Below, in pieces: positions 1 to 10,416 of a stretch of DNA of 64,000 nucleotides. Made by a program: the position numbers and the translations under genes. Origin of the DNA: Nostoc sp. KVJ20. Lineage in GTDB: Bacteria; Cyanobacteriota; Cyanobacteriia; Cyanobacteriales; Nostocaceae. Where the stretch lies: NCBI RefSeq assembly GCF_001712795.1, contig NZ_KV757671.1, forward strand, positions 30,948-94,947, in the 5' to 3' direction. Under the pieces are notes generated by a model. It was not told where the DNA came from. It was given only the letters and a program-made list of their open reading frames with translations, and searched no databases. Positions within the stretch are counted from its first letter, which is position 1; each line of letters opens with the position of its first letter.

Positions 1-2228
1 AAACAGCGTTCTAGCAAACGTAATTGTTGTAGGACTTCCACATCTAGCTTCAGGGTAGGATGGATACATTGCAATGCCCCTAAATTATTGAGTAACTGTA
101 AAGCCGATTTCCAGTAGGGGACTTCTAAGATGTGTTTTAATTCTGTTTTCAGTCGAGTTTGTAGGGCTGGGGTTTTGGTATTCTCTTGGGAAGTGCGATC
201 GTAAACACCACTGTTGATCGCATAGCGAATAAACTCTTCAGTTTGCGGTTCTATGTGAAATCCGAAGCGCACAGCAAACCGCACACCGCGATAAATCCGG
301 GTGGGGTCTTCTATAAAGCTGTTGGCGTGTAAAACTCGAATTTGTTTAGCTTGTAAATCGAGTAATCCCCCAAAGAAATCGAGTAATTCACCAGCACGGG
401 GAGTAGTAAGCCGCAAAGCGATCGCATTAATGGTAAAATCTCGACGATACAAGTCTTGACGAATCGAACTCGCCTCAACTTCTGGATTCGCCGCCGGGTA
501 AGGATAAAACTCTGTTCTAGCGGTGGCAATATCTACCCAAAGAGAATCTAATTCTGGGTCTTTGTGCCACAACAAAGCCGCAGTTTGAAAAGCCCCGTGG
601 ATTTCTAAACGAGCCGCAGGGTAAAGTTGTTGGAGTGCTTTTGCTAGTTCCACACCAGCGCCAACATCTGCTGATTTGTGAAAGCCATCAACTACTAGGT
701 CAATATCGTTAATTATCAAGCTACCTGCTGTCTTAGCTAACAGCAAATCCCGCACCGCACCTCCTACTAAATAAAGATGCCAACCCCTTTTTTCGGCTTC
801 TTGCGATGCGATGGTGAGTAATTGCCATAACTGAGGAGCAAGTTTATTTTGCAACTCAGTGCTAAGAGGAATTTTGAATTTTGAATTTTGAATTTTGAAT
901 TTTTCCTCTTCTCCATCTTCATCCCTTTCCTGATGTAATTCCCGCAAGACATCAGTACGAGTGACAAGACCAACTAACTGCCCATTTTCCAATACTGGCA
1001 AGCGTCCGATATCATAAGTCACCATCAGCGACTCAATTTGTGGCAGTGTCGTATCTGGTGTAATTGTTTTCAGATTTCTTGTCATGTAGCCCTTAACTGG
1101 CGCATGACTAAATCCGTGATGTAAGGCGATATCAATATCTCGGCGCGAAATAATACCTACTAGTTGCTCTTGAGTATCAACTACAGATAAACCAGAGTGT
1201 CCATAGCGTAATAAAATGCGTTGTGCTTCAGCAATTGTGGTTTCAGGGAGAATCGTGCGGACAGGAGAAGACATCAAATCCCTCGCGGTGGGGGGATGGG
1301 GAATTTGCGCTTTTATCCCGTCAAGGAGTTGTTTTAAGATTGCTTGCGAATCAACTCCCCTTAGATTTAGCGATGCGGCTTGTGAATGACCGCCACCACC
1401 CAAGAGTTGGAATAATCGGTTAAGATTCGTCTTGGGAATTTGCGATCGCCCAATCACACTTAAACTTGAATCCCCTTTACCTAGATACTCATTAGCCAAC
1501 AGTAGGGCATCAATTTCGGTTAATTCCACGAGTTCCGATGCCAAACTCGATAATCCAGGCACAAAATTTTTAGTTCTTAGAGTTACCCAAGCAACAGTAT
1601 ATCCACGCAGGCAAAGATATTCTAAATTTTCTAGAGATTCAGTTAATAACTGTTGCAATTGCAAAGACAAGCCAGGGTCACGGTAAGTAGAAATTACCGA
1701 TAAACTTGCACCTTGTTGCATCAACCAAGCCAAAGCTAAAGCATCCCGTGGTGTGGACTGGTCAAAGGTCAAGGAGCCAGTGTCAACGTGGATACCCAAA
1801 GCCATCACAGTCGCTTCAGCAGGAGTCAGGGAAATTTCCTGTTGTTGCAATTGCTCCACAATTAAAGTTGTGGTAGCTCCTACTGAGTCAATATGCGATT
1901 GCGTCGCGGGAATATCTGATTCTTGTCCTAAATGATGGTCATAAACTATAATTTCTTTGAGATTGGGTAAATATAACCACTCAGCAGCTTTACCCAAGCG
2001 ATCGCGCTGTTGCGTATCCACCACAGTCAGAGAACGAATTTTTTCAGCATTCACCGAACGCCGTTCAATTAGCGGATATTCATCCCGATGCAATGCTAAA
2101 AAATCCCGTACAGGAGGGTGAGAACCGCCAGTCAGCACAATCTTACTTCCCGGTAGTAGGCGCGTTAACCCTACTGCTGCTCCTAATGCGTCAAAATCTG
2201 CTGTCGTGTGGCAAAGAATTAAATCCAT
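1..2228 (-). CDS. DHH domain + two CBS domains + tRNA nucleotidyltransferase/poly(A) polymerase protein (C-terminus runs off window start)
   Basis: My minus-strand translation from ATG at 2228 stays open to position 1: [25 protein letters not shown].. (DHH), ..VYDHHLG.., CBS repeats, then [13 protein letters not shown]...NDIDLVVDG (nucleotidyltransferase motif). Absent from the ORF track because it is truncated. Confidence 0.9.
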   Translation of the reverse strand, partial: MDLILCHTTADFDALGAAVGLTRLLPGSKIVLTGGSHPPVRDFLALHRDEYPLIERRSVNAEKIRSLTVVDTQQRDRLGKAAEWLYLPNLKEIIVYDHHLGQESDIPATQSHIDSVGATTTLIVEQLQQQEISLTPAEATVMALGIHVDTGSLTFDQSTPRDALALAWLMQQGASLSVISTYRDPGLSLQLQQLLTESLENLEYLCLRGYTVAWVTLRTKNFVPGLSSLASELVELTEIDALLLANEYLGKGDSSLSVIGRSQIPKTNLNRLFQLLGGGGHSQAASLNLRGVDSQAILKQLLDGIKAQIPHPPTARDLMSSPVRTILPETTIAEAQRILLRYGHSGLSVVDTQEQLVGIISRRDIDIALHHGFSHAPVKGYMTRNLKTITPDTTLPQIESLMVTYDIGRLPVLENGQLVGLVTRTDVLRELHQERDEDGEEEKFKIQNSKFKIPLSTELQNKLAPQLWQLLTIASQEAEKRGWHLYLVGGAVRDLLLAKTAGSLIINDIDLVVDGFHKSADVGAGVELAKALQQLYPAARLEIHGAFQTAALLWHKDPELDSLWVDIATARTEFYPYPAANPEVEASSIRQDLYRRDFTINAIALRLTTPRAGELLDFFGGLLDLQAKQIRVLHANSFIEDPTRIYRGVRFAVRFGFHIEPQTEEFIRYAINSGVYDRTSQENTKTPALQTRLKTELKHILEVPYWKSALQLLNNLGALQCIHPTLKLDVEVLQQLRLLERC
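870..905. repeat. Heptameric tandem repeat (TTTTGAA)n inside the DHH/CBS/polyA-polymerase CDS, in frame
   Basis: gaattttgaattttgaattttgaattttgaat; translates on minus strand as [11 protein letters not shown] with no stop. Confidence 0.9.
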
Positions 2229-2783
2229 AGTTAAGTAGTCATTAGTCATTGGTACTTAAACAAAGAACAAATGACTAAGATGTTGTAGTTTCTGGTAGCT
2301 TAAAAACAAGAAAAAAGTGTCAGTGTCGCCCTTTAGCTAAAATGGGCAGAAGCCTCACCCTTAAGCCCTGAAAGTCAGCACTGTAATTGTCAAATATTCT
2401 GAATATAGATGATCGGGGCGTTGTATGATTTAATTGGTTACTCGCCGCCACGGTCGTTGATACACCTCTAGACAGCCCTCTGGGAAACCTACGTGAAACG
2501 TTGGACAACGGGAAACGAGTAGGCATCCTTTCAAAGAAAGCAAATTTACCATTGGTTGACACATCAGTGCAAAAGTCATAAGCAATTCATCCTGTGTCGT
2601 AAAATTTGTGGGGTACGAAAGGAAGAAAAAATCAAATTGTCTCCGTTGGGGTATCACGGGGACATAAAACTAAAGCTCAGGAAATGTCCTATGCGATCGC
2701 AGGAGTCACTGAGAAGCCTACACTGTACAGCTTACTGTTAATGTAGGACATATCACTATTTCGCTGTATTGGGAGAAGCAAAA

Positions 2784-2972
2784 ATGACCATAATATTTCA
2801 ATTTGCCTTGATAGGTCTAGTCCTATTGTCCTTTGTCCTAGTTGTTGGGGTTCCTGTTGCTTACGCCACTCCCCAAAATTGGAATGATTCTAAAAAACTG
2901 CTCTGGGTTGGCTCTGGTGTCTGGATTGGTTTGGTGTTTTTAGTTGGTTTGTTAAACTTTTTTGTCGTGTAG
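2784..2972 (+). CDS. psbZ: Photosystem II protein PsbZ
   Basis: 62 aa [62 protein letters not shown]; typical PsbZ. ATG at 2784 preferred over the TTG at 2769. Confidence 0.95.
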   Translation: MTIIFQFALIGLVLLSFVLVVGVPVAYATPQNWNDSKKLLWVGSGVWIGLVFLVGLLNFFVV

Positions 2973-3164
2973 GCGACGGCTTCGCTCTGGCGCAGGCACA
3001 TAATATAAGAACTAGAGGAGCAGAAAAGCCAAGGTCAAAGGTTAAAGGAAACAAGAAATTTTTTCTTTTTCCTGGTTCCTTCATCCTGACTGGGCTTTCC
3101 TGCTCCTCTAAATTTAAATAAGAAATGTATATTGGCCAGAAGTATAGTTGATAAAGAGGCAGTC

Positions 3165-3743
3165 ATGGCAGTTTTCGAGGGAACTTTTACTCAAACGGAA
3201 CCTTTGCGTTTTGCAGTGGTTATTGGTCGATTCAATGACCTCGTTACCGGAAAGCTGCTAGAGGGTTGTCAAGATTGTTTGAAACGCCACGGTGTAGATC
3301 CTAACCCGCAAGGTAATCAGGTGGACTATGTTTGGGTGCCAGGAAGTTTTGAAGTACCTTTAGTAGCTCGGCAACTAGCACTTTCCCATCGTTATGATGC
3401 TGTAATTTGTCTAGGTGCAGTTATTCGAGGGCAAACACCCCACTTTGATTACGTATCCGCCGAGGTTTCTAAAGGCATTGCCGCCGCTAGCTTTCAAACT
3501 GGAGTGCCAGTGATTTTTGGCATTTTGACAGTAGATACTATGCAGCAAGCCTTAGAACGGGCAGGCATCAAAGGTAATCATGGTTGGGATTATGCCTTGA
3601 ATGCCCTAGAAATGGCAAGCCTCATGCGGCAACTGCGTTCTAACCTGGCAGAGCCATATTCTCGTAATAGCCAATCTTTGCCAGCCTCTTTTCAAGGTGC
3701 CAGCATCGGCAATTTAACTGCGGAGTCAGAAGAACTAGGCTAG
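3165..3743 (+). CDS. ribH: 6,7-dimethyl-8-ribityllumazine synthase
   Basis: [10 protein letters not shown]...[15 protein letters not shown]...[16 protein letters not shown]...PVIFGILT motifs; internal ATG at 3165 preferred. Confidence 0.95.
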   Translation: MAVFEGTFTQTEPLRFAVVIGRFNDLVTGKLLEGCQDCLKRHGVDPNPQGNQVDYVWVPGSFEVPLVARQLALSHRYDAVICLGAVIRGQTPHFDYVSAEVSKGIAAASFQTGVPVIFGILTVDTMQQALERAGIKGNHGWDYALNALEMASLMRQLRSNLAEPYSRNSQSLPASFQGASIGNLTAESEELG

Positions 3744-3867
3744 GGCGTCATTAGTCATTTGTCCTTTGTTATTCACTAATGACCAATGACCAATGACTAA
3801 TGACTAAATAAATTAAGGGGTTGACAATTAAGGATAAATCTGAGATATTGATATATGGCAATTGATT

Positions 3868-3939
3868 GCGGGTGTAGCTCAGTGGTAGAGCGTCACCTTG
3901 CCAAGGTGAATGTCGCGCGTTCGAATCGCGTCACCCGCT
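3868..3939 (+). tRNA. tRNA-Gly (GCC anticodon)
   Basis: gcgggtgtagctcagtggtagagc...cttgccaag...gttcgaatc...cacccgct; full cloverleaf, acceptor GCGGGTG/CACCCGC. Confidence 0.95.
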
Positions 3940-3948
3940 TCCAACTAA

Positions 3949-3982
3949 AACCTCTTAGAGTTAAAAAATTCTAAGGGGTTTA
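3949..3982 (+). terminator. Stem-loop after tRNA-Gly, likely terminator
   Basis: aaacctcttagagttaaaaaattctaaggggttt inverted repeat. Confidence 0.5.
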
Positions 3983-4703
3983 GTGTTTTTAGGGTGCATT
4001 TCAGTGTTCGTCGATTCACTCTTCAATCCTGTGGACAGATAGAGTAAACAAATCGTCTACTCTCCCAATTTGAATATTGCCCACTCAAATTGTGTCACCC
4101 ACTCGCTAAGAAATATAAAACTCAGCTTCACAATAGTTTAGATATTCATTAGCTTGACTACAATCTTTATAGGTGTAATCAATTTGTTTCCTATAGGGTG
4201 TATTACACTGGACTAAAGGTGGCTACTTAAATAATAGTGTTGTCAGGTGCAAAACGTCTTTTAGCAGTGAAGTGAGCCACAATCTATTTGGGCAAAGAGT
4301 CACACACATTCTCTGGATGTTTTGCCAATTTCCGCTCTTGAAATGCTGATGAGATGCAAGGAATACAGATTGGAGATAATCCCGATCTAACCTTGATAGT
4401 TGGATAGTAATATATAGTAACCCCAAGGAAAATTAGCGGGTTTATTGGTGTCTGTTGTTTATCAGCGTAGCCTTCCCAAACGATTTGTTTTAGGAGTGGT
4501 CGCCACGTAGGCTTAAAATTGTACCAGGTGTGTCAGCATAATAAATGCCCAAAAACGCAACCACTTACCTTGAAAGCGACAGATGAAGAGAAGGAAATTT
4601 TTCAATAAGATTGTCAGCTATGGGGAAAGACTACAAACAGAGAACCCCGTACTGATATGGCAATTAGGATACCTTAAGTTAGCTACATCTACTGTTTGCA
4701 ATC

Positions 4704-5228
4704 ATGGCGATATTTGCATCGCCTGTCTATCTATATAAAGAAAGAAGCCTTATCAGGCATTTACCAAGACATTATATTCTCGTAGTTCGTGTAAAACACG
4801 CTCAAGTTATTAGAACGCTTGTGCAATCTCAAAAACCTGAAAAAATCGACTTCAATACCGAATACCCCTGTCCCTGTCGTCGCCGGGGTCAGTTAATTCC
4901 GATTACGCTGACAGAAGCATTTGGTTGCGATCGCTGTCAGCAAATCTTTGTAGTAGAAGATAATGGTCATGTCCTAGAACAGCTTTCTACCACCTATCCC
5001 TACAAGCGGGCTTGGCGTTGGATGGGAAATAGTTGGCATGTTGTCCATCCCCGCTTGGGAGAAAGCTATCTGCCTATAGCACTTGGCATTATTTTCGTGC
5101 TAGTGATTATATGGCTGCCATTAGCACTGCGATTGGCAAATAGTTCCAGTATTATTGCTTGGGCAATGGTGGCGGTGCTATTAGCTATTCTGCCAGCACT
5201 AATGGTCTGGCTTACCTACAGACGTTAA
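4704..5228 (+). CDS. Conserved hypothetical protein with Cys pairs (CPC..CDRC) and two C-terminal TM segments
   Basis: ORF with TEYPCPCRRRG...AFGCDRCQQIF zinc-ribbon-like motif and hydrophobic C-terminus; ends 4 bp before the proA-like start. Confidence 0.65.
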   Translation: MAIFASPVYLYKERSLIRHLPRHYILVVRVKHAQVIRTLVQSQKPEKIDFNTEYPCPCRRRGQLIPITLTEAFGCDRCQQIFVVEDNGHVLEQLSTTYPYKRAWRWMGNSWHVVHPRLGESYLPIALGIIFVLVIIWLPLALRLANSSSIIAWAMVAVLLAILPALMVWLTYRR

Positions 5229-5232
5229 CTCA

Positions 5233-6498
5233 ATGACTGTTGAAGTTTTGGATGACCACCCCGAACCGATTACTAGTGCCCAACGAGCCTATCAAGCTTC
5301 CCTAAAGTTGGGGATCACAAAGGGAGCAGACCGGAGTCGTGCAGTATTGGCGATGGCACAGGCTCTTGAGCGCTCATTTGACGACATTCTAGAAGCCAAT
5401 ACCTTGGATTTAGAAGCCAGTCGGGAAATGGCAGTGCCAGAGTTGATATTGGATTGGCTAAAGCTGACTCCCACAAGGCTAGAGACGACCGTGGACATTT
5501 TACAACGGTTGGGGGAATTATCAGATCCGCTGCGGCGCGTCAGAACCGCCGATTATCAACTGGAAGATTCCCAAAGTTACACCCAGTTAATGCCCTTGGG
5601 AGTGATTGGATTTATTTATGAGGCGTTCCCCGATTTAGGAGCGATCGCAGCGGGTTTTTGTATCAAAACTGGCAATAGTATAATTCTCAAAGGTAGTACT
5701 GAAGCTAGCCACTCTAACGCTGCGATCGCTGAGGTATTGCAAAATGCGATCGCAGAAGTTGGTCTAACACCAGGTTGTGTAGAACTGATCACAGCAGAAC
5801 ATGGTGCTTCAATTCGGGATTTAGTTACCCAAGACGAGTACGTGAATTTAGCGATTCCCTACGGACGTCCCAGCTTAGTGCAGCAGGTTGTACGACAAGC
5901 AACTTGCCCAGTTTTAAAGTCAGCGATGGGTAACTGTTATCTCTACTGGTCGCTAAATAGCAGCTTGGAAATGGTGCGCTGGATGATTCTTGATAGCCAT
6001 CAAAGTGAACCCGATCAAGCCAACGCCATTGAAAAGGTACTAATTCATCGTCAAGCCTTGCCATCATCTTTAGCAGTTCTGTGGAATAGCTTGATGGAAA
6101 AAGGCTTTGAAATTAAAGGAGATGCAGAACTAGTAGAAGCTTTTCCCCAATTGCAGTTGGTGAAGGAAGGCGAATGGGGAAACCCTTATTTAACGAGGAC
6201 AGTAGCTTTTAAACTAGTGGATAGCTTAGAGGGTGCGATCGCTTGGATTAATCAATACAGCAGTGGTCATGCCGACTCCATCGTGACTGAATCCTACCAG
6301 GAAAGTCGCCAGTTTGCTTTAGGAGTTAACAGTGCCTCTACCTACATCAACACTTCCCCGCGTTTTTCCCGCAACCCCTCGCGGGGAGATTCCGTGTTTC
6401 TCGGTATGTCTAACCAAAAAGGTCATCGCCGGGGATTTATCAGCCTGGAAACCTTGACCACCGTCAAGCATATTGTTCAGGGAAATGGCAGATTTTAA
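5233..6498 (+). CDS. proA: Gamma-glutamyl phosphate reductase-like protein (ProA family, divergent)
   Basis: GVIGFIYEAFPDLGAIAAGFCIKTGNSIILKGS, catalytic-type MGNCYLY, HADSIVTE. Confidence 0.8.
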   Translation: MTVEVLDDHPEPITSAQRAYQASLKLGITKGADRSRAVLAMAQALERSFDDILEANTLDLEASREMAVPELILDWLKLTPTRLETTVDILQRLGELSDPLRRVRTADYQLEDSQSYTQLMPLGVIGFIYEAFPDLGAIAAGFCIKTGNSIILKGSTEASHSNAAIAEVLQNAIAEVGLTPGCVELITAEHGASIRDLVTQDEYVNLAIPYGRPSLVQQVVRQATCPVLKSAMGNCYLYWSLNSSLEMVRWMILDSHQSEPDQANAIEKVLIHRQALPSSLAVLWNSLMEKGFEIKGDAELVEAFPQLQLVKEGEWGNPYLTRTVAFKLVDSLEGAIAWINQYSSGHADSIVTESYQESRQFALGVNSASTYINTSPRFSRNPSRGDSVFLGMSNQKGHRRGFISLETLTTVKHIVQGNGRF

Positions 6499-6500
6499 TT

Positions 6501-6535
6501 AGGAGGCAGGAGGCAGGAGGCAGGAGGCAGGAGAT
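6501..6535. repeat. Tandem heptamer (AGGAGGC)n
   Basis: aggaggcaggaggcaggaggcaggaggcaggag. Confidence 0.9.
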
Positions 6536-6808
6536 AGAAACTCTTTATATCTGATGCGTGAGTCCTGCATTTTGTCGCTTACTTAAAAAGCAAACTGCTG
6601 TAGTTGGGGTCTGAATCCCTCATGTCCAATGCCCCAATCCAATCTTAAAGTTAACAAAATCTTAATTTCTGCTTGATCCGAGGTTGCTAGGTTCGTTGTA
6701 TTTGGTTGAGCAGGCAATTGAGAAATCAGTCAAATCAAGCATTATTTGTGCTTTGGACAACTGACTCTCCTGAATGCCAACTGTATTTACATCTGGGTAG
6801 GGGTGAAT

Positions 6809-8380
6809 ATGGAACTTATGGATGGCACGCGCCTATTAGCAAATCGGTGCAGACGGCGGAGTTTTTTGTTGGGTGCAGGATTCTTAACGGGGTTAACAAT
6901 CGCTAGTCAATGGCATCCAGTATCAGCTAATTCAAGGTTTTCTGGCTATCCATTCAGTCTTGGTGTTGCCTCTGGCGACCCTTTACCGGATGGTGTTGTG
7001 ATCTGGACACGACTAGCTCCAAATCCACTTTCTGGAGGTGGAATGCCAGTCGTAAATGTTCCAGTGCGGTGGCAAGTTGCCCTTGATGAAAACATGAGAC
7101 AGGTGGTGCGTCGAGGAACGGTGCTGGCGACACCAGAATTAGCACACTCAGTTCACGTTGATGTCCGTGGACTAGACCCTGACCGTTGGTACTGGTATCA
7201 ATTTCAAGCGGGTAGAGAAGCTAGCCCCGTTGGGCGGACTCGGACAGCACCAGCGTTTTATGGCTCTATCCAACAATTAAATTTTGCTTTTGTCTCCTGT
7301 CAAGACTGGCAAAATGGCTACTATACGGCTTATCGGCATTTGGCTGATGAAAACCTCGACCTTGTGGTTCATCTCGGTGATTACATTTACGAATATGGCC
7401 CACAATCTGGTGGGCCCCGCCAGCATAATAGTCCAGAAATTGTAACTCTTTCCGACTACCGCGATCGCCACGCCCTGTACAAAACTGACTTGAATCTCCA
7501 AGCTGCTCATGCGGCTTTTCCTTGGATTGTCACTTGGGATGATCATGAAGTTGACAATAACTACGCCAACTTAATCCCGGAAGATAACCAAACCCAAGAG
7601 GCTTTTAGGAAGCGCCGAGCCAATGCGTACCAGGCTTACTACGAACACATGCCTTTACGTCGGTCTTCATTGCCCAATGGCCCAGATATGCTGCTTTATC
7701 GGCGGTTCACCTACGGTAATTTGGCTGAGTTTAATGTACTAGACACCAGGCAGTACCGCAGTGACCAACCTTGTGATGATGGGCTGAAACCTCGCTGCCC
7801 CGAAGCTTTTGATCCAAATGCTACGATGACTGGCTCAAAACAAGAGCAGTGGCTACAAAAAGGGTTAGACCAATCGCGATCGCGCTGGAATGTGATTGCT
7901 CAACAGACTATACTAGCCGAGTACAATTTTAATAGTAATCCCGGTTTAGGTGTCTTCAATGTGGATCAGTGGGACGGTTACGTAGCTGCACGTAATCGGC
8001 TCTTGAGTTTTTTAAACCAGCGCCAACCTTCTAATCCAGTGGTGATTACCGGAGACATTCATTCTAGTTGGGTAAACGACCTAAAGCTTGACTTTAAGAA
8101 CCCAAACTCACCGACGGTAGGCACTGAGTTCGTAGGAACTTCAATTACCTCTGACTTTCCTGCCCAATTCATTGCTCCAGTTCAAGCTTCCCTAGCCAAC
8201 AATCCTCATACTAAGTTCTTTGACGGTGCTTTCCGGGGATACGTCCGCTGCAAACTTACTCCACAACGCTGGCAAAGTGACTACCGCGTGGTATCGAGCA
8301 TTGTTGACTTGAATGCTTCTATTAAAACCCTAGCTTCCTTTGTAGTCCAAAACGGACAACCAGGGGCACATCTAAGTTAA
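6809..8380 (+). CDS. phoD: PhoD-type alkaline phosphatase, Tat-exported
   Basis: RRRSFLLGAGF Tat motif; GVASGDPLPDGVVIWTRLAP, HLGDYIYEYG, TWDDHEVDNNY, VVITGDIHSSW. Confidence 0.9.
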   Translation: MELMDGTRLLANRCRRRSFLLGAGFLTGLTIASQWHPVSANSRFSGYPFSLGVASGDPLPDGVVIWTRLAPNPLSGGGMPVVNVPVRWQVALDENMRQVVRRGTVLATPELAHSVHVDVRGLDPDRWYWYQFQAGREASPVGRTRTAPAFYGSIQQLNFAFVSCQDWQNGYYTAYRHLADENLDLVVHLGDYIYEYGPQSGGPRQHNSPEIVTLSDYRDRHALYKTDLNLQAAHAAFPWIVTWDDHEVDNNYANLIPEDNQTQEAFRKRRANAYQAYYEHMPLRRSSLPNGPDMLLYRRFTYGNLAEFNVLDTRQYRSDQPCDDGLKPRCPEAFDPNATMTGSKQEQWLQKGLDQSRSRWNVIAQQTILAEYNFNSNPGLGVFNVDQWDGYVAARNRLLSFLNQRQPSNPVVITGDIHSSWVNDLKLDFKNPNSPTVGTEFVGTSITSDFPAQFIAPVQASLANNPHTKFFDGAFRGYVRCKLTPQRWQSDYRVVSSIVDLNASIKTLASFVVQNGQPGAHLS

Positions 8381-8403
8381 GCAAACCTCACAAGTAATCA
8401 ATC

Positions 8404-8434
8404 AAACCCCCCAAATAGAATCTGGGGGGTTTTA
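8404..8434 (+). terminator. Rho-independent terminator after phoD
   Basis: aaaccccccaaatagaatctggggggtttt stem-loop followed by T-rich sequence. Confidence 0.8.
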
Positions 8435-8978
8435 ATATAGTATTAAATATGACTTTAACTATTAGAACACCCGTATTTTTTTGCTGTTTGGATATAGCAA
8501 TCCTATCTGAGTTACAAAAACTGCAAGAGACTTAAAAAAATCTGAGAATATGGGAAATCTAGGAGTAGTGTAGACTATTCAAGCCAGAAGCGATCGCCTG
8601 TTAGAAATTACACTGAATCAATCTTCCTAAAGAATTATTTTGGCATTTCTTTGCAATACTTAACTAACTTCTAATTACAAAAAGTGAACATAGATTAAAA
8701 ATGATAACTAACATCATAATTTATTAAGTTCTTCAGGCTAAATTGAGAGTATGCTTAATAATTGAAATCTAGTTGAAAATTTAAGTAACTAGGTGCAAAT
8801 AGACTTAAACATTTGTTGAGTTTCTTATACTTTGCCATTTGTTTGAGGGTTAAATACTAAAAAATAAAGTTTGTTTGTGCCTAATTACTAACTAGGTTGT
8901 CGAGCAAGGCGGTTAAAATCTGACCTGAGCCAGTTAATAACAGCGAAAACAAAAGTAAACTTAACAAAAATTCGTAAG

Positions 8979-9830
8979 ATGATAAAAAGAATTTTGCTAG
9001 CTGTATCGGGATTGGGACACGCAGAAGAAATGCTCAAAACCCTAAAAGAAATCCCTTCAATTCAATCTGCAAAAGTTACAATTTTGCATGTTGTTCAAGC
9101 GCAAAGTACCGCTGCTACCATGACAAGTAAATGGGAAAATGGTGGTAAAATTCTGGCGAACGCCATTCAAACTTTGAACTTAGATCCTAGCGAGGTTTCT
9201 TCAATTTTGCGCGAAGGCGATCCCAAAGATGTAGTTTGCCAAGTAGCTGATGAAATCGACGCTGACTTGATTATTATGGGTTCACGCGGACTGAAGCGGC
9301 TGCAATCGATTTTATCAAACTCAGTCAGTCAGTATGTTTTTCAACTATCTTCTCGCCCCATGTTGCTGGTGAAAGATGATATTTACGTCAAAAGAATTAA
9401 GCGGATTATGGTGGCAATCGACAATTCAGATTCATCAAAAAACTGCTTAAAATTGGCACTGTTTCTACTGCGAGATATTCAGGGTGGCGAGTTAATTTTG
9501 GCAAATATTAGTACAGATTTAGGCGGTAAAAAATCGGAAATAACTCAGGTTAACTCAGACAAGAATCCAGTTTTGGCAGCCGCCGTTGCCGAAGCTGAAA
9601 AACAGGGCATCCAATCTCGTTCTTATATCAGCAGTGGCAAACCTGGTGAAGAAATTTGTCGATTGGCAGAAGAGTTAAATATAGACTTATTATTACTCGG
9701 TTCTCCAGATCGTCGTCCATCCATCGCTAAGAGTTTTGTTGACATAGATAGACTCATTGGTTCTTCCTTGTCTGACTATGTTCGAGTTAATGCCACTTGT
9801 CCGGTATTGTTGGCGCGGACAATCGCTTAA
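8979..9830 (+). CDS. Universal stress protein with two UspA domains
   Basis: Two repeats with ADLIIMGSRGLKRLQSILSNSVSQYV..PMLLV and IDLLLLGSPDRR..GSSLSDYVRVNATCPVLLAR. Confidence 0.9.
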   Translation: MIKRILLAVSGLGHAEEMLKTLKEIPSIQSAKVTILHVVQAQSTAATMTSKWENGGKILANAIQTLNLDPSEVSSILREGDPKDVVCQVADEIDADLIIMGSRGLKRLQSILSNSVSQYVFQLSSRPMLLVKDDIYVKRIKRIMVAIDNSDSSKNCLKLALFLLRDIQGGELILANISTDLGGKKSEITQVNSDKNPVLAAAVAEAEKQGIQSRSYISSGKPGEEICRLAEELNIDLLLLGSPDRRPSIAKSFVDIDRLIGSSLSDYVRVNATCPVLLARTIA

Positions 9831-10046
9831 GAGGTTGTTTGAAAAGTAGTATGTTGTGATTTTAATCGAATTATTACCCCCCTTAGTCCCCCCTTATAAA
9901 GGGGGGAAACAATAAAATCCAGTTCCCTCACGCCACATGCTTCAAGTCGGCGAAGCCGCCCAACGCAGTGGCTCCCCTTTATAAGGGGAGGGCTAGGGTG
10001 GGGTAAAAAAATTTTATACATCAATCATGACTTTTCAAACATCCTC
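9831..10046. mobile_element. MITE-like element with ~17-bp terminal inverted repeats and internal palindromes
   Basis: gaggttgtttgaaaagt at 9831 and acttttcaaacatcctc at 10030 (16/17 complementary); inner arms ttaccccccttagtccccccttataaag / ctttataaggggagggctagggtggggtaa; no ORF of note. Confidence 0.75.
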
Positions 10047-10082
10047 TAAAGGAGATAGTGCTAAATTAACGTTTGATAAATA

Positions 10083-10115
10083 AAAACCCCTACACTATTG
10101 GTGCAGGGGTTATTT
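10083..10115 (-). terminator. Terminator-like stem-loop downstream of psbM
   Basis: aacccctacactattggtgcaggggtt; T-run follows on minus strand. Confidence 0.7.
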
Positions 10116-10132
10116 ATTTTATACACAAACTC

Positions 10133-10249
10133 TTAACTATCTTTTCCACCTTCGCGGCTAGCAGTTTGGATGTAAAGAATTAGTAAAAACACAGCGGGGA
10201 CAAGTACGAACAAAATGCTCGCGATGAACCCCAGGTCATTAACTTGCAT
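10133..10249 (-). CDS. psbM: Photosystem II protein PsbM (too small for the ORF track)
   Basis: My translation: [38 protein letters not shown], 38 aa, recognisable PsbM. Confidence 0.93.
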   Translation of the reverse strand: MQVNDLGFIASILFVLVPAVFLLILYIQTASREGGKDS

Positions 10250-10318
10250 GGCAAGAAAACCTCTCTTGAATTTCCAGTCAACAACATTAGGATAGCATCA
10301 TCGATGACAGAGTTATAC

Positions 10319-10357
10319 CAATTCAAAATTCAAAATTCAAAATTCAAAATTCAAAAT
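10319..10357. repeat. Tandem heptamer (AAAATTC)n
   Basis: attcaaaattcaaaattcaaaattcaaaattcaaaat. Confidence 0.9.
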
Positions 10358-10416
10358 GAGTAAACTCAATTTTGGTAAGTATTTTGACTACTGACTGGAT
10401 ACAAATTGTGAAAACG

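Noticed and set aside
4223-4426. Possible transposase remnant in the 4.0-4.7 kb gap (for example VAHFTAKRRFAPDN in one frame)
   Set aside because: Short, in broken frames and with no recognisable catalytic motif; cannot be supported by eye.
5641-5760. Multiple GCGATCGC octamers as regulatory sites
   Set aside because: These are the HIP1 motif, abundant throughout this window and in many cyanobacterial genomes; not locus-specific.
6367-6395. Palindrome acccctcgcggggaga in the proA-like gene as another in-frame repeat insertion
   Set aside because: The encoded RNPSRGDSV may be native to this ProA subfamily; without an alignment I could not claim insertion.
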